From Polymyxa betae (taxonomy: Eukaryota > Endomyxa > Phytomyxea > Plasmodiophorida > Plasmodiophoridae), in the NCBI GenBank assembly GCA_003693705.1, contig RBZT01000415.1, positions 1 to 64,000 of the forward strand: a stretch of DNA of 64,000 nucleotides. The letters run 5' to 3'. The notes under the pieces are model-generated. The model saw nothing but the letters and a program-made list of their open reading frames with translations, was not told the origin of the DNA and ran no database searches. Below, one piece after another: positions 36,395 to 47,700 of this stretch. Both the position numbers and the translations under genes were made by a program. How positions within the stretch are numbered: the stretch's first letter is position 1; each line of letters opens with the position of its first letter.

Positions 36395-36777
36395 TCAAGC
36401 AGAGTCTCATAGCATGCGACAAACGTGAAACCTATAAAGTTCTGATTTGAAAGCAGACTTTGGATCAACTGAGAATGGCTGCCGAACTTGATCGTATTGT
36501 TGGGCTTTGGCCATGATGAATGTCTGATAATAATGGAACATAGCTCAGGATGGTCACGACGATCCCCAGCATTATGTCTAATTTTAGTGACAGTGTGGCT
36601 ATCATGGAGAGCAGCCTCCTCCTATGGTAAAGGTAACGACAGCACACAAATACGATTGCAAAATTTATTCTCTTTATTTGTCATTTTTGCTCAGCATCGG
36701 CTACATTTGTGAAGGCTGTTTATCGCCCGAAATCTCCACAGATTTGTGGGGATTCTCCCTAAATAGATCCGATTCGG
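36395..36777. other. Intergenic region, no supported gene
   Basis: 383 bp between GTF2H1 and the secreted protein gene, both on the plus strand. Small open frames at 36488-36712 and 36624-36878 show no motif. It probably holds the promoter of the downstream gene. Confidence 0.5.
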
Positions 36778-38322
36778 ATGCGCACCAATGTTTTCGTTGT
36801 ACTAATCAGCTATATATTAGGGGGGATGGTCGCCGATACCGACCCTCGAGTGGAATTTATTCTTCGAACCAAATCTGATGTCACCGATATGCCCAGAAGC
36901 TATCGGATTGACCCATCGTTCTGGGCATCTGTGAAATCTGATCCTAACGATGCTCAAAATATTGCTGAACGAATCATAGCATCATACGGTCTGAATGTAA
37001 GTTTGCTCTAAAGTCTAGCTGTCTTCCTTTAACATTGCATTGAAGATTTATGACGGTGCATGCTTCCAAATGGCTGCGGCACTAGGCGGCCACCCAGAAC
37101 GAGCACGAGATCAGACCATGAGGCTGTTAAGCGGCGTCGCTGGCAGCGTTGATATTGCCGCTAATGTATTTCCTTTCTCTTATGGCGAAAAGAAGTGGAC
37201 TGGCCCTGAACCTTCGTATTATATGAGAACAATTACAGATCAGTTCATTCGTAGGGATCCTTTAACTGGATCACCAGTAGAATGGATGGATTGGAAGGTA
37301 ACTGCACCTATTTTTTGTAAGAGTTATTCTGATTGTTTAGCCAATTACGGGAGAGAACGCATGGGCCAACTTGATTGGACCTTTGCAATCACTTTATGTC
37401 ACCAAAGGCGCCGCCATTTCATACGACGAGCCTGAGATACAGCTCGCTATCAATCACCTGCCGGTGTTTAAAGCGATGCAAAGCCACCTAGGAGGACTGT
37501 ATTATTCTGCAAACGATGGAGATGCTCTTTGTACTGAAATCTCTGTCGAAAACAATGCATCATCACTTGCCGGCCTGCGTCTTCTCAAAGAGATTCTTTT
37601 AATGATTAACGGCCACCAAGACAAGATTGTATTAATCGATGAAATCACGAATGGTATTGTAGAGTTTCTTAAAAAGGTTGCCTACGATCACGATTCTAGC
37701 ATCTTTCATCAAGGCGGTGTCGTTTACGGCGATAGTCTGCTTCCTAGCAACGATTTCGCTGTTGATTGTCAAACATGGGTTCTTACCGTTTTGGGACAAC
37801 ACGATGTCGATTCATGGTTTGGCCCCGGAACTGCATTAAAGATCTGGGAAAACACCAAGAAGCGGGCAGGTGTATTCGGCAAGTCAGGAAAACTGTTAGG
37901 AGTCGGATACACAGACGGCCACAAAGTCATGTCGTCAGAATGGACGTTCGGTGCCATCAATATGTGCCGCGTCCTTTCCGCTCAATACTCTAGTGTGGAT
38001 CCTGCCGCATCTGCCTCTTTGAAAGCAGACGCTAACTCTATGATGGCTGGAGTACAAGCTCTTCGTGTTACCCTTCCGGACCAAACCGTTGGGTACAAGT
38101 ATGCATCAGAAAGATATTGGATTCCATTTGGTTGGTGGGCGAATCCGGTGCCGTCCATGACTGCTACCGCATGTACGATAATATCATTGTGAACGATTCA
38201 TAACTGACGACGTTTTAGGGAGTATCATGCTTGACCACGGATTTAATCCATTCTCTCTGAATGAACAAATCCTTCCGAAAGCAACGTACATATTGCCCGC
38301 CAGCAGTCAGCTTGTTCAATAA
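36778..38322 (+). CDS. Secreted glycosidase-like protein, family not assigned
   Basis: The ATG at 36778 begins a signal peptide (MRTNVFVVLISYILGGMVA). About 465 residues are encoded in four exons with introns near 37000-37046, 37297-37341 and 38172-38218; each splice restores continuous sequence (YGLNIYDGACFQMAAALGG, TGENAWANLIGPLQSLY, MTATAWSIMLDHGFNPFSL). Other motifs are GGLYYS, SVENNASSLAGLRLL, the Trp-Phe-Gly-Pro-Gly-Thr run and YWIPFGWWANPVPSM. Repeated Gly/Trp/Tyr-rich segments spaced by helices, with NAWA and FGWW motifs, look like an (alpha/alpha) barrel carbohydrate-active enzyme exported to the wall or medium. I cannot place it in a named family; beta-glucanase-type families such as GH144/GH162 are a guess only. 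The TAA is at 38320-38322. Confidence 0.6.
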
Positions 38323-39342
38323 TCGCCTTATTATACCCCGGTCAGAGGTCTTTAAAACTATTACTAAACCTAGTTCCTGTCCGAAGTCTTTAAGTTTAGT
38401 ACATCTTGTTCTTTCTGGGTAGACTCGTAAGGGCTCATCTCAGTAATAAAGGTGCTGTCCGCCCGTCGAAATCAAAATACATGTCATCTACCGGTAGTAG
38501 CATAAAATATGTGGACCGATACGGTTTTTTCATAAAATACATTAATTCGTGATGTACTACAGTACTTTATTTTTCAAAGGCTTTACAGCTCTTGAAAGGT
38601 TTATGAATTGTAAACTCCTTCATTGGAAAAACCCGATGAATGTCTAGAACAATTTCTTCATTGACGACTATTGCGCCGAACTCATGAATCCCGGGAACTA
38701 ATCAAGAACCAGGTTGAAGGTCCTATACTCGTGATAGAACTTATGTTCAGTTTTAAGCAGCTGCAGCATAGAATTTGTTCTTATCACATTAGCTGTGCAG
38801 TAGCAGGATTGAGTATAAGGACCATTTCAATGATTAGGCTTGGTTTGATGATAAACTTGGTCTTGCTGCTGCACAGCTAATGTGATTATTGACCACTGAG
38901 TAATTGGATTCAGCATTTCTCCAATCGGCATCTGGCATGATCAATCAGGACTGAATTCGTCATATATACTGGTATTTACTTATCCATTGGCTTATCCGTT
39001 CTCGCTTTCAATGAGGGTTTTTAATTCAAAAGGTGTAGATGATTTCCATTTTATTTCCATGGTATTTTCTTAGTTCAAGGCTTCGGTTGATAAGCCAAAG
39101 TTAGAAGTGTATTGCAGGTCCATATCTTGAAATCACCAAAGTGCTTCGAATTCCAAATGCTTAGGCAGACTCTGATCCAATTATCTACACTTTCAATGGT
39201 GGCAGCCGATGATTCCCAGTTTATCTTCAACTGCAGCCGCATACGAATGATAGGTTGAATTAGAAATAGACGGTTAACAACATTCTCGGTCACTCAGTTC
39301 TCTTTATGACTATACTCATCTAACATTTGGGTTAATACAGTA
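38323..39342. other. 1-kb intergenic region with an inverted repeat
   Basis: The longest gene-free stretch in the middle of the window, between two convergent genes. It holds an inverted repeat (38783-38886, separate entry) and scattered short open frames without motifs. If the PH-domain gene uses an alternative last splice, its final codons would reach 39294. Confidence 0.5.
38783..38886. repeat. 18-bp perfect inverted repeat with 68-nt loop
   Basis: The arm ATCACATTAGCTGTGCAG at 38783-38800 recurs as its exact reverse complement at 38869-38886. Allowing one mismatch extends the stem to about 23 bp. No target-site duplication or transposase was seen. A transcript from either strand would fold into a long hairpin. 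Confidence 0.9.
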
Positions 39343-40975
39343 TCAATTCATGTTGATAATATCACCTAACGGTACTGGATGTGCCTCTATAAAACGTAAT
39401 GTCTCTGCTCGATCTCTGAGCTTATTTTGCATCCCGATCCAATCCAGTTTCATCATTGTCCTTATCCAAAGAAGATGCCCATGGGTAATGTGAGTCGATT
39501 GCCACAATGGGATTAAGCTTTGCAACCCTAAGACCCAACAATCGAACTGTGAAAGCTTTTCAAGCAATGCGTTAGGTGTGCAAGCTGCTGTTACTACCTG
39601 TTCCGGCGAGTTACATTCAAGGTCAATTGTATGGGCATTGTGAGCGAAAGGAATTAACGAGAAACAAAGCCAAGGAGTTCTTCGTCCCTCTCGCAGATAT
39701 CTTTGAAACCGTTTCGTCTGCGGCCCGATTACGACATTGCACAATGAAGCCATTTCTAGACGTTCTAAACCCCATTAGTTGCAATACCTTGTCGTTTGAT
39801 CTCAACTTACTATCGCTTGTCGAGATGGACGCCTTGCTCTTTGACCAAGAAAGAAGCTCACCTTGCGGATCAACTTGATAGAATCTTTGGTGACAATTAC
39901 CCGACCGGTCGTATTTCAGTAAATTATCGCCTGCCATTAAAGCTGTTAGTCTAGCAGCCATGGCAACGTTTTGCCTTTCAGCGCGAAGTTGTTTATCCTT
40001 ATCTTGAAGATCGGCGTACTTGGCAGTTTTCATAGCTGACCTCATCAAACTCATTTGATCGATTGCATATTCCCAGCTCATTTCGAATCGTTGAATTGAC
40101 GTCCTGCGTGGCTGTTTGTCTACCTGAGAAGGAACAACAGAAGTTGACCTTAAATGGGAGGTTTGCTTGTTGGCAATGCCAGTTTTTGCGATAAATTCCT
40201 GACGAAGAGCCACAGATATCGACCTGGAATGAGCACTTGCAAATGCAACTTCAAGATCAGGTGAAGCCATAACCGGCATGATTCCAACCTCACCGTTCTG
40301 ACACCAGACTATCAGCGCTTGGATATCATTAAACCATCCTTTAGCAATATGTTCTTGGGCACCGGTAATAACCATGACAGAATTTCCACAAGTAATTGTA
40401 AGTGTCATTTGCTCTAGTTCCGCTCGACATTCTTTCAGTTTGCACTTCTGCAACAGGTACAAATACCCATCAACATTTTTCTTCGAAAAACAGATAACAT
40501 CTGAAAACAGATGGACCACTAGTTCCTTCTTCGAGCTAAACAGCCTTGGACGCCAACCGAATAGCCCTTCTCTTATGAAGCGTCTAGTTGGTCGTCCTCG
40601 CTCCAGAAATTCGATAAACTTGATGTAAACAGCATCACTGTGTAGACGACGATGGGATGTTGGAAGTGGTGTTGATGGTGTTATCAATGATACTAATGGG
40701 CCACAGCTCTTGGTTTCAACGCCATCTGGAAATTTTACACATTTCTTGACTTTGATTGCTGATTCATCATTCAATGTTGACGAAGTTGGAGAACAATTTT
40801 CTGGAAGAAAGCCAGCAACCGGTAGCAGGCACTTTAGATCGTCTTGGTCAGTCAGCGACAACGACGTTATAATGTCAATGGATTCTTTCACACGATCGTC
40901 TTGTGTCTGGTACTTGTCATCAGCAATCAGAACCGGCCTTAATGGGTCCGAAAGCTCATATTTCTCTTCATTCAT
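39343..40975 (-). CDS. Tandem PH-domain protein
   Basis: About 520 residues from the ATG at 40975 (MNEEKYELSDPLRP). After a Ser/Thr-rich N-terminal region, a first PH domain covers roughly residues 130-240, from FIREGLFGWRPRLFSSKKE through VVHLFSDVICFSK to GWFNDIQALIVW. A linker with basic and coiled-coil character (KDKQLRAERQNVAMAARL) follows. A second PH-like domain (KYDRSGNCHQRFYQVDP, LLSWSKSK) is split by an intron of about 70 nt (donor GTATTG near 39795, acceptor GCCGCAG near 39724) and resumes with TKRFQRYLREGRRTPW, then LCFSLIPFAHNAHTIDL. PH domains bind phosphoinositides or proteins, so a membrane-signalling role is likely. The stop at 39343 follows GDIINMN; an alternative splice would instead end DEYSHKEN at 39294. 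Confidence 0.65.
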
Positions 40976-41393
40976 AGTCGTGATTGATTCGCAACCATCT
41001 TAGATCATAGATTTCGATCTGGACACGTGCCAGAATTTCACAAAGATGTCTTCATCTCCTGTATTTCCATATATCGTCAGGCTTTCTGTTCCATGCTTTA
41101 ACACTGATTCTCTCAATCGTAAAGATATGATAAGAAGACTCCTGTGATTACAGATTTCCTATACAATTGGAAATGAAGGCCTCTCTCTTCCCCTCTCTCT
41201 TTCTGTATCTTCTTCTCTCTTGCGTCTTGGTACTATTAGTACTGTGTATGAATGAGAGGGGCCTTTCATGTGTATTTTTGTGACGTGGATGGTAACGTTG
41301 ATCGACATGGTCTACAGTGGCCGTTAATAGACGGGTTGTCTGACAATCTCCTTCATACGATTATTTACGTATTGTATTAAATCCACAAGGTAG
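40976..41393. promoter_or_regulatory. Divergent promoter region with pyrimidine tract
   Basis: 418 bp between the starts of the PH-domain gene (minus) and the DENN gene (plus). A C/T-rich tract of about 48 bp (41180-41227; repeated CTCTCT with few interruptions) stands out. Such CT blocks are common promoter elements in fungi. No gene was seen here. Confidence 0.5.
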
Positions 41394-43554
41394 ATGTCAG
41401 CCAATAATCGTCTCCATCGGTACGCGCCATCTCCCCATTTGCTCTTGTATTATCTTGTCATCGATCGGCATGGCATTGTCGACCGATTTCCTCAGACGGA
41501 TAGGAAATCGTGTCCGATTCCTTCGAACATCACAGAAGTCAGTAAAGAACACACCAGCTTCGTTTGTCTTTATTTACACGCTTTATCAGTTTTGTACTTT
41601 CCCAAGTGTAATGGAATTTGATCAGTCTAAGCCAGAAGCGAAATTCTTTACGTTCGCTACTGTGGCGGCTTATGGAGCCACATTATATGGAGCATGCCTT
41701 CGTGTGTTCGAATTTTCAACACAACCGGATGCTTCATCATCTTATAATCCGAAAATACTGATGGTTCTATCAGAGTGGAATTATTTTTCGGTTTTTGAGG
41801 TATTTTTGGGGTATTTCTACTTAGCTAGTCGTAAAAAGTATAACAATCCTGCAACACCTAAAATTCCTATTGAGGTAGACACCGCATTGCTACATTTTAT
41901 GTTTGACACTGAAAAGCCTTACTTATAGAATTATTTAGTTCAACTAGAAGATATACAGATACCATCCGATCAAGGTCAACAGATTCTATTGAGATTTGGA
42001 TGTGATCTGCTTCCAATTACGAGACGCTCGCGCTTTATTCCTCCGGCTCTAAGTTCTCCATTCAGCATTTTGTTTGATCGTCTGCCGATTCCAACAATCG
42101 CTTTAATTCTGCAAAACATCTTATGTGAGAAACAGATCGTGTTTGTCTCTGAAGACATTTCTGTACTGATGCCAATTCAAGACCAACTTCTTGGTCTCAT
42201 ACATCCACTTAAATGGCACCATCTTTATTTACCCCTTGCGCCTCAGTCGCTTTTCGAATGCCTTACTCATTACAAACACCCTTTCATAACGGGAACCAGA
42301 AAAGACATCTTCAATACATGTCCCTCCCTCAATTCCCTGTCAATCAATCTGGATGATGGCAGTGTTATCAGCAGAGAAGACTCACGACTGTACCAATGTG
42401 AAGAACTCGAACAGCTTTGTTCAGTTTTAAAAGACAATCCCAAAGCAAAGTGTCAAATCTATCCATTTCAATGCCAAGTTCTTAAAATCATCATCTCTTT
42501 GCTTCAGAATACTATTCGTCCAAAGAACTGCTCTAACGTCTGCATTAAATCCCTCCGAAGGCAAATTCGAACATCATTGGCTGGGCAATTATTCGTTGCA
42601 GAATATCGCCGGTGCGCTCCTGGAGATCTTCGTCTGTCCAACCTACAATCATACTTTGACTCACAACTGAGTCTTCCCAGAATGGAGAAAATGGAACAAA
42701 TGTTTGAACCGAGAATATACTCAAAAGAAACCCGAGATTATACGATGCTATATCAATCTCAAATAATTCCAATTAACAATAAGAGGTTGGATCAGATTAT
42801 AAGAAAAACCAACCTTGGGCGAAAGCCTTACGTTCAGATAAAAGAAAATGATGGACAGCAACTCAACCAAACAAGAAGGCGGACGCTTTGTAACGGTGCG
42901 ACTGTCATGGCTGCCGAATTTTGCAACAAAAACTCACGGAAATGGCGAAAAGATTCTGACCACAAACACGAGGATATGCCATTGAAGTCATGGTTAGTAG
43001 AAAACGACAATGCAGAAATAGCGAGATTGGTTCGGGCTAATCCCTTAAATGTGAATACGATAAGTGTGAATAGCTCTGTCGATTCTGGAAAGTGGGCTTC
43101 CAATTCAAGTGATTCACAAAGCGTCGGCGGCCGTGATTGTGTGCAGAATATTGAAATCGACAACGACAGCATTCAAAAGCTGGAGACCAGAATCAAAACT
43201 CAAAATGACTCGAACAGTGAAAAAGAAACCGATATATTCGATGGAATCTCGGAAAGTGAAAATGAGCATGATGCAAGCACAGTATACTCTTTTGATTCGA
43301 AGAAAAAAACTTCTAGCACGCTGCACTGCTTGCAAGAGAGAAATGAGTTCGACGCCGATTCGTTGAGAGAGCATTTTTTGAAAGATGAGGAGAGCCATGC
43401 CAGCCTATTTGCAGAGATGCCCAAAAACAAGTTGGAAAGTTTGCTTAGCCCCGAGTCGGTGAGCAAGGCTTTAACTCTGCGCATGTTCCTGGAAAGAGCT
43501 AGGGTCATTGCCAGCTGCAAATGCGATTTACTCGCCATAAACGAACGATGCTAA
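41394..43554 (+). CDS. DENN-domain protein (putative Rab GEF)
   Basis: Likely Rab guanine-nucleotide exchange factor. The uDENN part starts at the ATG at 41394 (SPHLLLYYLVIDRHG), continues after a 52-nt intron (41538-41589) as FCTFPSVMEFDQSKPEAKFF, then ATLYGACLRVFEF. A second intron of 54 nt (41875-41928) contains an in-frame stop and its removal gives PIENYLVQLEDIQIP. The central DENN core is strong: FDRLPIPTIALILQNIL, EKQIVFVSEDISVL, LLGLIHPLKWHHLYLPLAP and HPFITGTRKD. A dDENN-like region follows to about 42700. The C-terminal 250 residues are polar, Ser/Asn/Glu-rich and probably disordered, with a final helical segment. About 685 residues in total. The DENND subfamily cannot be told. Confidence 0.82.
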
Positions 43555-43745
43555 ATTTGTAGGATTTGTGCAGACGCAATCGTAGATTTCGCATGTAATC
43601 TTTCTCTGATAAGAGCATGTACAGAATGACGATACTCAGCTGGTGTTGATGATCATTTCATGTTTGAGGTTTAGTTGATGTTTGGCAACTTTCAAGCAAG
43701 AAAAAAGAAGATTTAGGTCATGTTCACGCTGTTTTTGTCAATAAT

Positions 43746-44706
43746 ATGATCTGGAGACAGACTTCTATTATTCAGCGATTCTGTCATATTCCTATATCTT
43801 CGAGTTATCGCTTCTACCCTTTACATATGGTGAATTATAACAATGATGAAGACAGGCGTTTGAAATCGCCGCTTATGTTAGACCGTTTGGTTCTGAAAGG
43901 CATGGTTTCGTGACGACTGGGTTCAGATGGATCGATTGTGAAATGACCGGGCTCGATATTCAGAACGATACTATCTTAGAAATAGCAGGTCATCTTGCTG
44001 TCACATATGTTTTTATCATTTTAATATTGGTTGCAGTTATCGTAACAGATGGCGATCTGAAACGAATCAAAGAGGGTCCCGATCTGGTCATTCATCATCC
44101 AGATTCCGGTAATGAGATCATGTCGCCTAATGTGTGATGCTCATCGGTTCGTGAAGTATTGAATTCCATGTCTGAATGGTGTATTGAACATCATGGCAAG
44201 AGCGGGTTGACAGAACGTGTACGAAAATCTACATTGACCATGCAGGATGCTGAAGACCAGGTTAATCGGTCCATAATATATCAATGGCGAATCTTACTGA
44301 GTGGCGCTTCCAGATTTTAGAGTTCGTGAAACAATGGGCCCCTAAGCCTGGCGAAGTTTGTCTGGGTTCCATATTCATATGCTTGAATTAACATGATCGT
44401 TAGACTCCATTGGCCGGCAATACGGTCCATTGTGATCGCCTCTTTCTAAAGAAGTGCATGCCGACATTGGATCAATACATGCATTACAGAATAGTCGATG
44501 TATCATCGTTCAAGGAAATCTGTAAACGTTGGTATCCACGAGAATTCTCCAAAACTCCAAAGAAGCAGTTATTGCATCGCGCTTTAGATGATATTCGTGA
44601 ATCTATCGAAGAATTACGGTACTATAAACAATCGATCTTCATGGAAACGAAAAAGAAATCCAATCAAGCGCCAAGGGGTGATCAAATCCAGTCCCAAACA
44701 GTTTAA
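43746..44706 (+). CDS. REXO2: Oligoribonuclease (DEDDh 3'-5' exonuclease)
   Basis: Degrades short RNA oligonucleotides to mononucleotides, often in mitochondria. Catalytic motifs are present: [10 protein letters not shown] (Exo I Asp/Glu), [13 protein letters not shown] (Exo II) and [11 protein letters not shown] (Exo III with the DEDDh histidine), along with [18 protein letters not shown]. Introns of about 50 nt follow EIA (donor GTCATC near 43989), HHPDS, AEDQ and the [13 protein letters not shown] exon. The first coding exon is uncertain: an ATG at 43746 opens [20 protein letters not shown], a plausible mitochondrial presequence, but its splice to the FRWIDCEM exon near 43910 was not resolved. 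The tail ends [16 protein letters not shown]. The stop is 28 bp from the convergent dynein gene end. Confidence 0.87.
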
Positions 44707-44734
44707 TCATAATATAACGAATGTCGCTACAAAT

Positions 44735-47700
44735 TTATTCTTTACTGCAAAGCAATGCTACACCTCTCAGCGTCCAATGGTTTGGATCGCGGTTCGTCTT
44801 CATATTCACGACAAACACGAAGTTCTGGTCGGTTCGCCGCGGGACAGTATAACAAGGACAGTTAAAAAACGCCCCCGGCTTCAACATAGATCTGCTTTTC
44901 TCTGTTGTGACAGCGGTTACATAAAGGACAGGAAGTGTTGCGATCACTTCTTTCGGCTTCGATTCCGTTAGGCACTAAATTACTCAGGTCAGAAGTGATA
45001 ACCGATTTCATGAGGGTATTAGCTAACCTTATTCTTAGCATCCCAGGCAGCGCCATCGATGTACAGGCCATGAATGTAGACGCCTTCATCAGGTGGCGCC
45101 TTCACTCGATTGAAGTTCTCAATATCAGTGACTTCGGTCTGGAATGTGACGTCATCCAACGCCCATTTCTCGTCTTTGTGTCTTCTGGTGACCTACAAAC
45201 ACAATCAGTACATTCATTCACCCAGATCATTATCATTATTACTTCTTGACGCATTGCTGTCAAGAATCCTTGAGGATTGAAGAATCCAGTCAGCCAGAAC
45301 GAATTCGGCCGACCTTTCCTCAGCCACGCGGTCAACTGTTTCTCACGTTCGAGTAAGCCATTGAACCATGACGCTAGGGTCGGTACGACCCAAGCAATCT
45401 GTTCGCCGCTGGGCGCTTTGTACCAGAACTGTTCAAAACGAAGTCAGATATGTAAATATTGATGGTGTAAGGCGAGTACCAGAGGAGGTTTCTCATCGAA
45501 TATCGCATCCAATGCAATCTGCAGATTTGGAGTCAATATGATCTCTCCATTAATCGCCAATTGAACATCAATCAGAGTTTGACGGACTCTATTGATGGTC
45601 ATTTGCAATCGTTGAATTTCTTGATAGAGCGTGACATTGAGTGGGATGGTAAAACCATTAACAGCAGCACCGCCCAGACTCCTTAATGTCTTCGCACCCA
45701 GAACCTGTTCAAGCTCTTTCTGCGGCCGCTTCGTGATCGTCCTTCGAACCTCGTCGTCCTTGTAGTTTTCCGGCATTAATTTCAGGAGCTCTTCAGCGCG
45801 CTCTTTCACGATTTCATCACGAGTTTTACCGCTGCCGCCGCCCGAAGTCATCTTCGGTTGCGTCTCCTGGATTGTATTCATTAAATGCAGTCCTTGTTTA
45901 GTTCCGAACGTCAGATCCGAATTCGAGTGTAGCCCGAAAATCTCTGGAGTGTCGGCAGGCGGGAACGTATCGATATAATCACGAATAGATTTGACCATAT
46001 TCTCACTTCCTTCAACACGAGGTATCTTGTATACAAAATGACCTATTTAAAAGATCAGAATCAATGCAACCAAGTTATCATGGTCTCGAAGACCTGGATT
46101 AGCGAAATGAAAGCCATCGCTGAAACATTCCGGCGATAACCATTCGTTTCCATACGCATTGAACAGGATCCGGTCGAAATTATCAGTAATCCGGCCGCCG
46201 TACTGGACCTCGCAGACCATGTACCGGACCGTGATCCAATCGATGACACTCTGTCCGAACATGTGTTTCTCAACAAATGTTAATGATGCTTCAAGATCAG
46301 ATTGATTAAACTCGTAGGGGATATTCCAGCCCACCGGACCGAATTTACGTCGCTCTTGTATGACCGAATGCATGAAACAGATGACGAAGACCAGATCGCG
46401 CCATTTGCTGGAATCCACCCGATCCAGTCGGTCACTATCGATGACAGTCGTGTACGACCGCAGCAGGCCGGCCTTCATACCTTGTGGAGGTTCATTGGTG
46501 ACTTTAATGCTCATTTGTAATAGAGAGATTGGGAAATCACGATGTGGTTCACATGTAATCCAAAGTCGGAATTTGGGCGATACTTCAAACTCTTCGTGGA
46601 ATTTCTTCAATGATGAAACAAGCTGACCCATAAATCCAAGACCCAGATGACAATTCTGTAGAAGAGCCCATCCACCTTGTTGCATCCCATCAACAATACA
46701 TTTGCGAGCATGTGGCTCCTGGCCTTCACCCATAGATACAGAGAATACAGGGACCTGCTTACGTTTAGCAAGATCTTCCAAGGCGCCAGTTGGATCAGCT
46801 CCTGGTGTTAACATCAAGATAACCGGCTGCTTGTTATCGCTCACATTCCAAATATCTTCAAATGTTTGTGTCACAGGAACGGCGTATCGCTCACCCATTA
46901 CATCCCGAATGAAGATGTTGGCCGCCATCGTAATACGATCATCTCGGAATGATCGCATCAACATTAGACGTAGATATGGCCCGATCTTACTATTCGCTAA
47001 CCTGAGCAATACATTCATAAAATGGTTTTTTTGTCGACAAAAATCAATGGAAAATGTGTTGAAATTGCGAAATGTGAAGTAGAAATGACCTTTCTTCAAA
47101 ATGAGGAATCGGAGTGCCTTCTGGGGCTTCCTGATCATAGAGCATCTTCCAGGCTTTATCATCCTGCTGTATAGAGGATGGCAGATCATTGAAGAATTCG
47201 ATATTCTCAGCCAATGAACAGAGATTATTCCACGATGTTGTCTGTAGCCATTCATTGGGCTTCTTAATAGAATTCTTACAAGGACCGGTTCCTTTTAAGA
47301 AATATCCAACTTGTGTATGATCTAAGACGCCAGCTGTCACCCAGATTTTCAATGTGACCATTAACTGTATCCTCACATTAGAACAGCCCTAAAAACAACC
47401 AATAACAATACCTTGAACACGAGCTTATCAACGACGAACAAGCCCCGATTGATATTGACATAAACATGATATGTCAAATAATCAATGATATTTTCGACAC
47501 GTTTAGCAGCGAGGTTGGCTTTAGGTGATTCTTGAATGGAATAATCGAACCAGATTAAGAACTGTGATAATGATGTTTGATACATTGGATTAACAGTTGA
47601 CATATCAACAATTACAAAATATATAACAGAACCACGTGTAGCAACAGGACGATATTGTTCTCGTTTCTTATTGATCATCTTCTCTGTATCAATAGAGCTT

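Noticed and set aside
41875-41935. TAG stop in the DENN gene as a premature stop or recoding event
   Set aside because: A 54-nt intron with good GTAGAC/TTATAG ends removes it and gives the expected DENN sequence PIENYLVQLED.
43905-43925. GTG at 43910 as the start codon of the oligoribonuclease
   Set aside because: In a spliced eukaryotic gene a GTG start is unlikely; an upstream exon from the ATG at 43746 is a better explanation, although its splice is unresolved.
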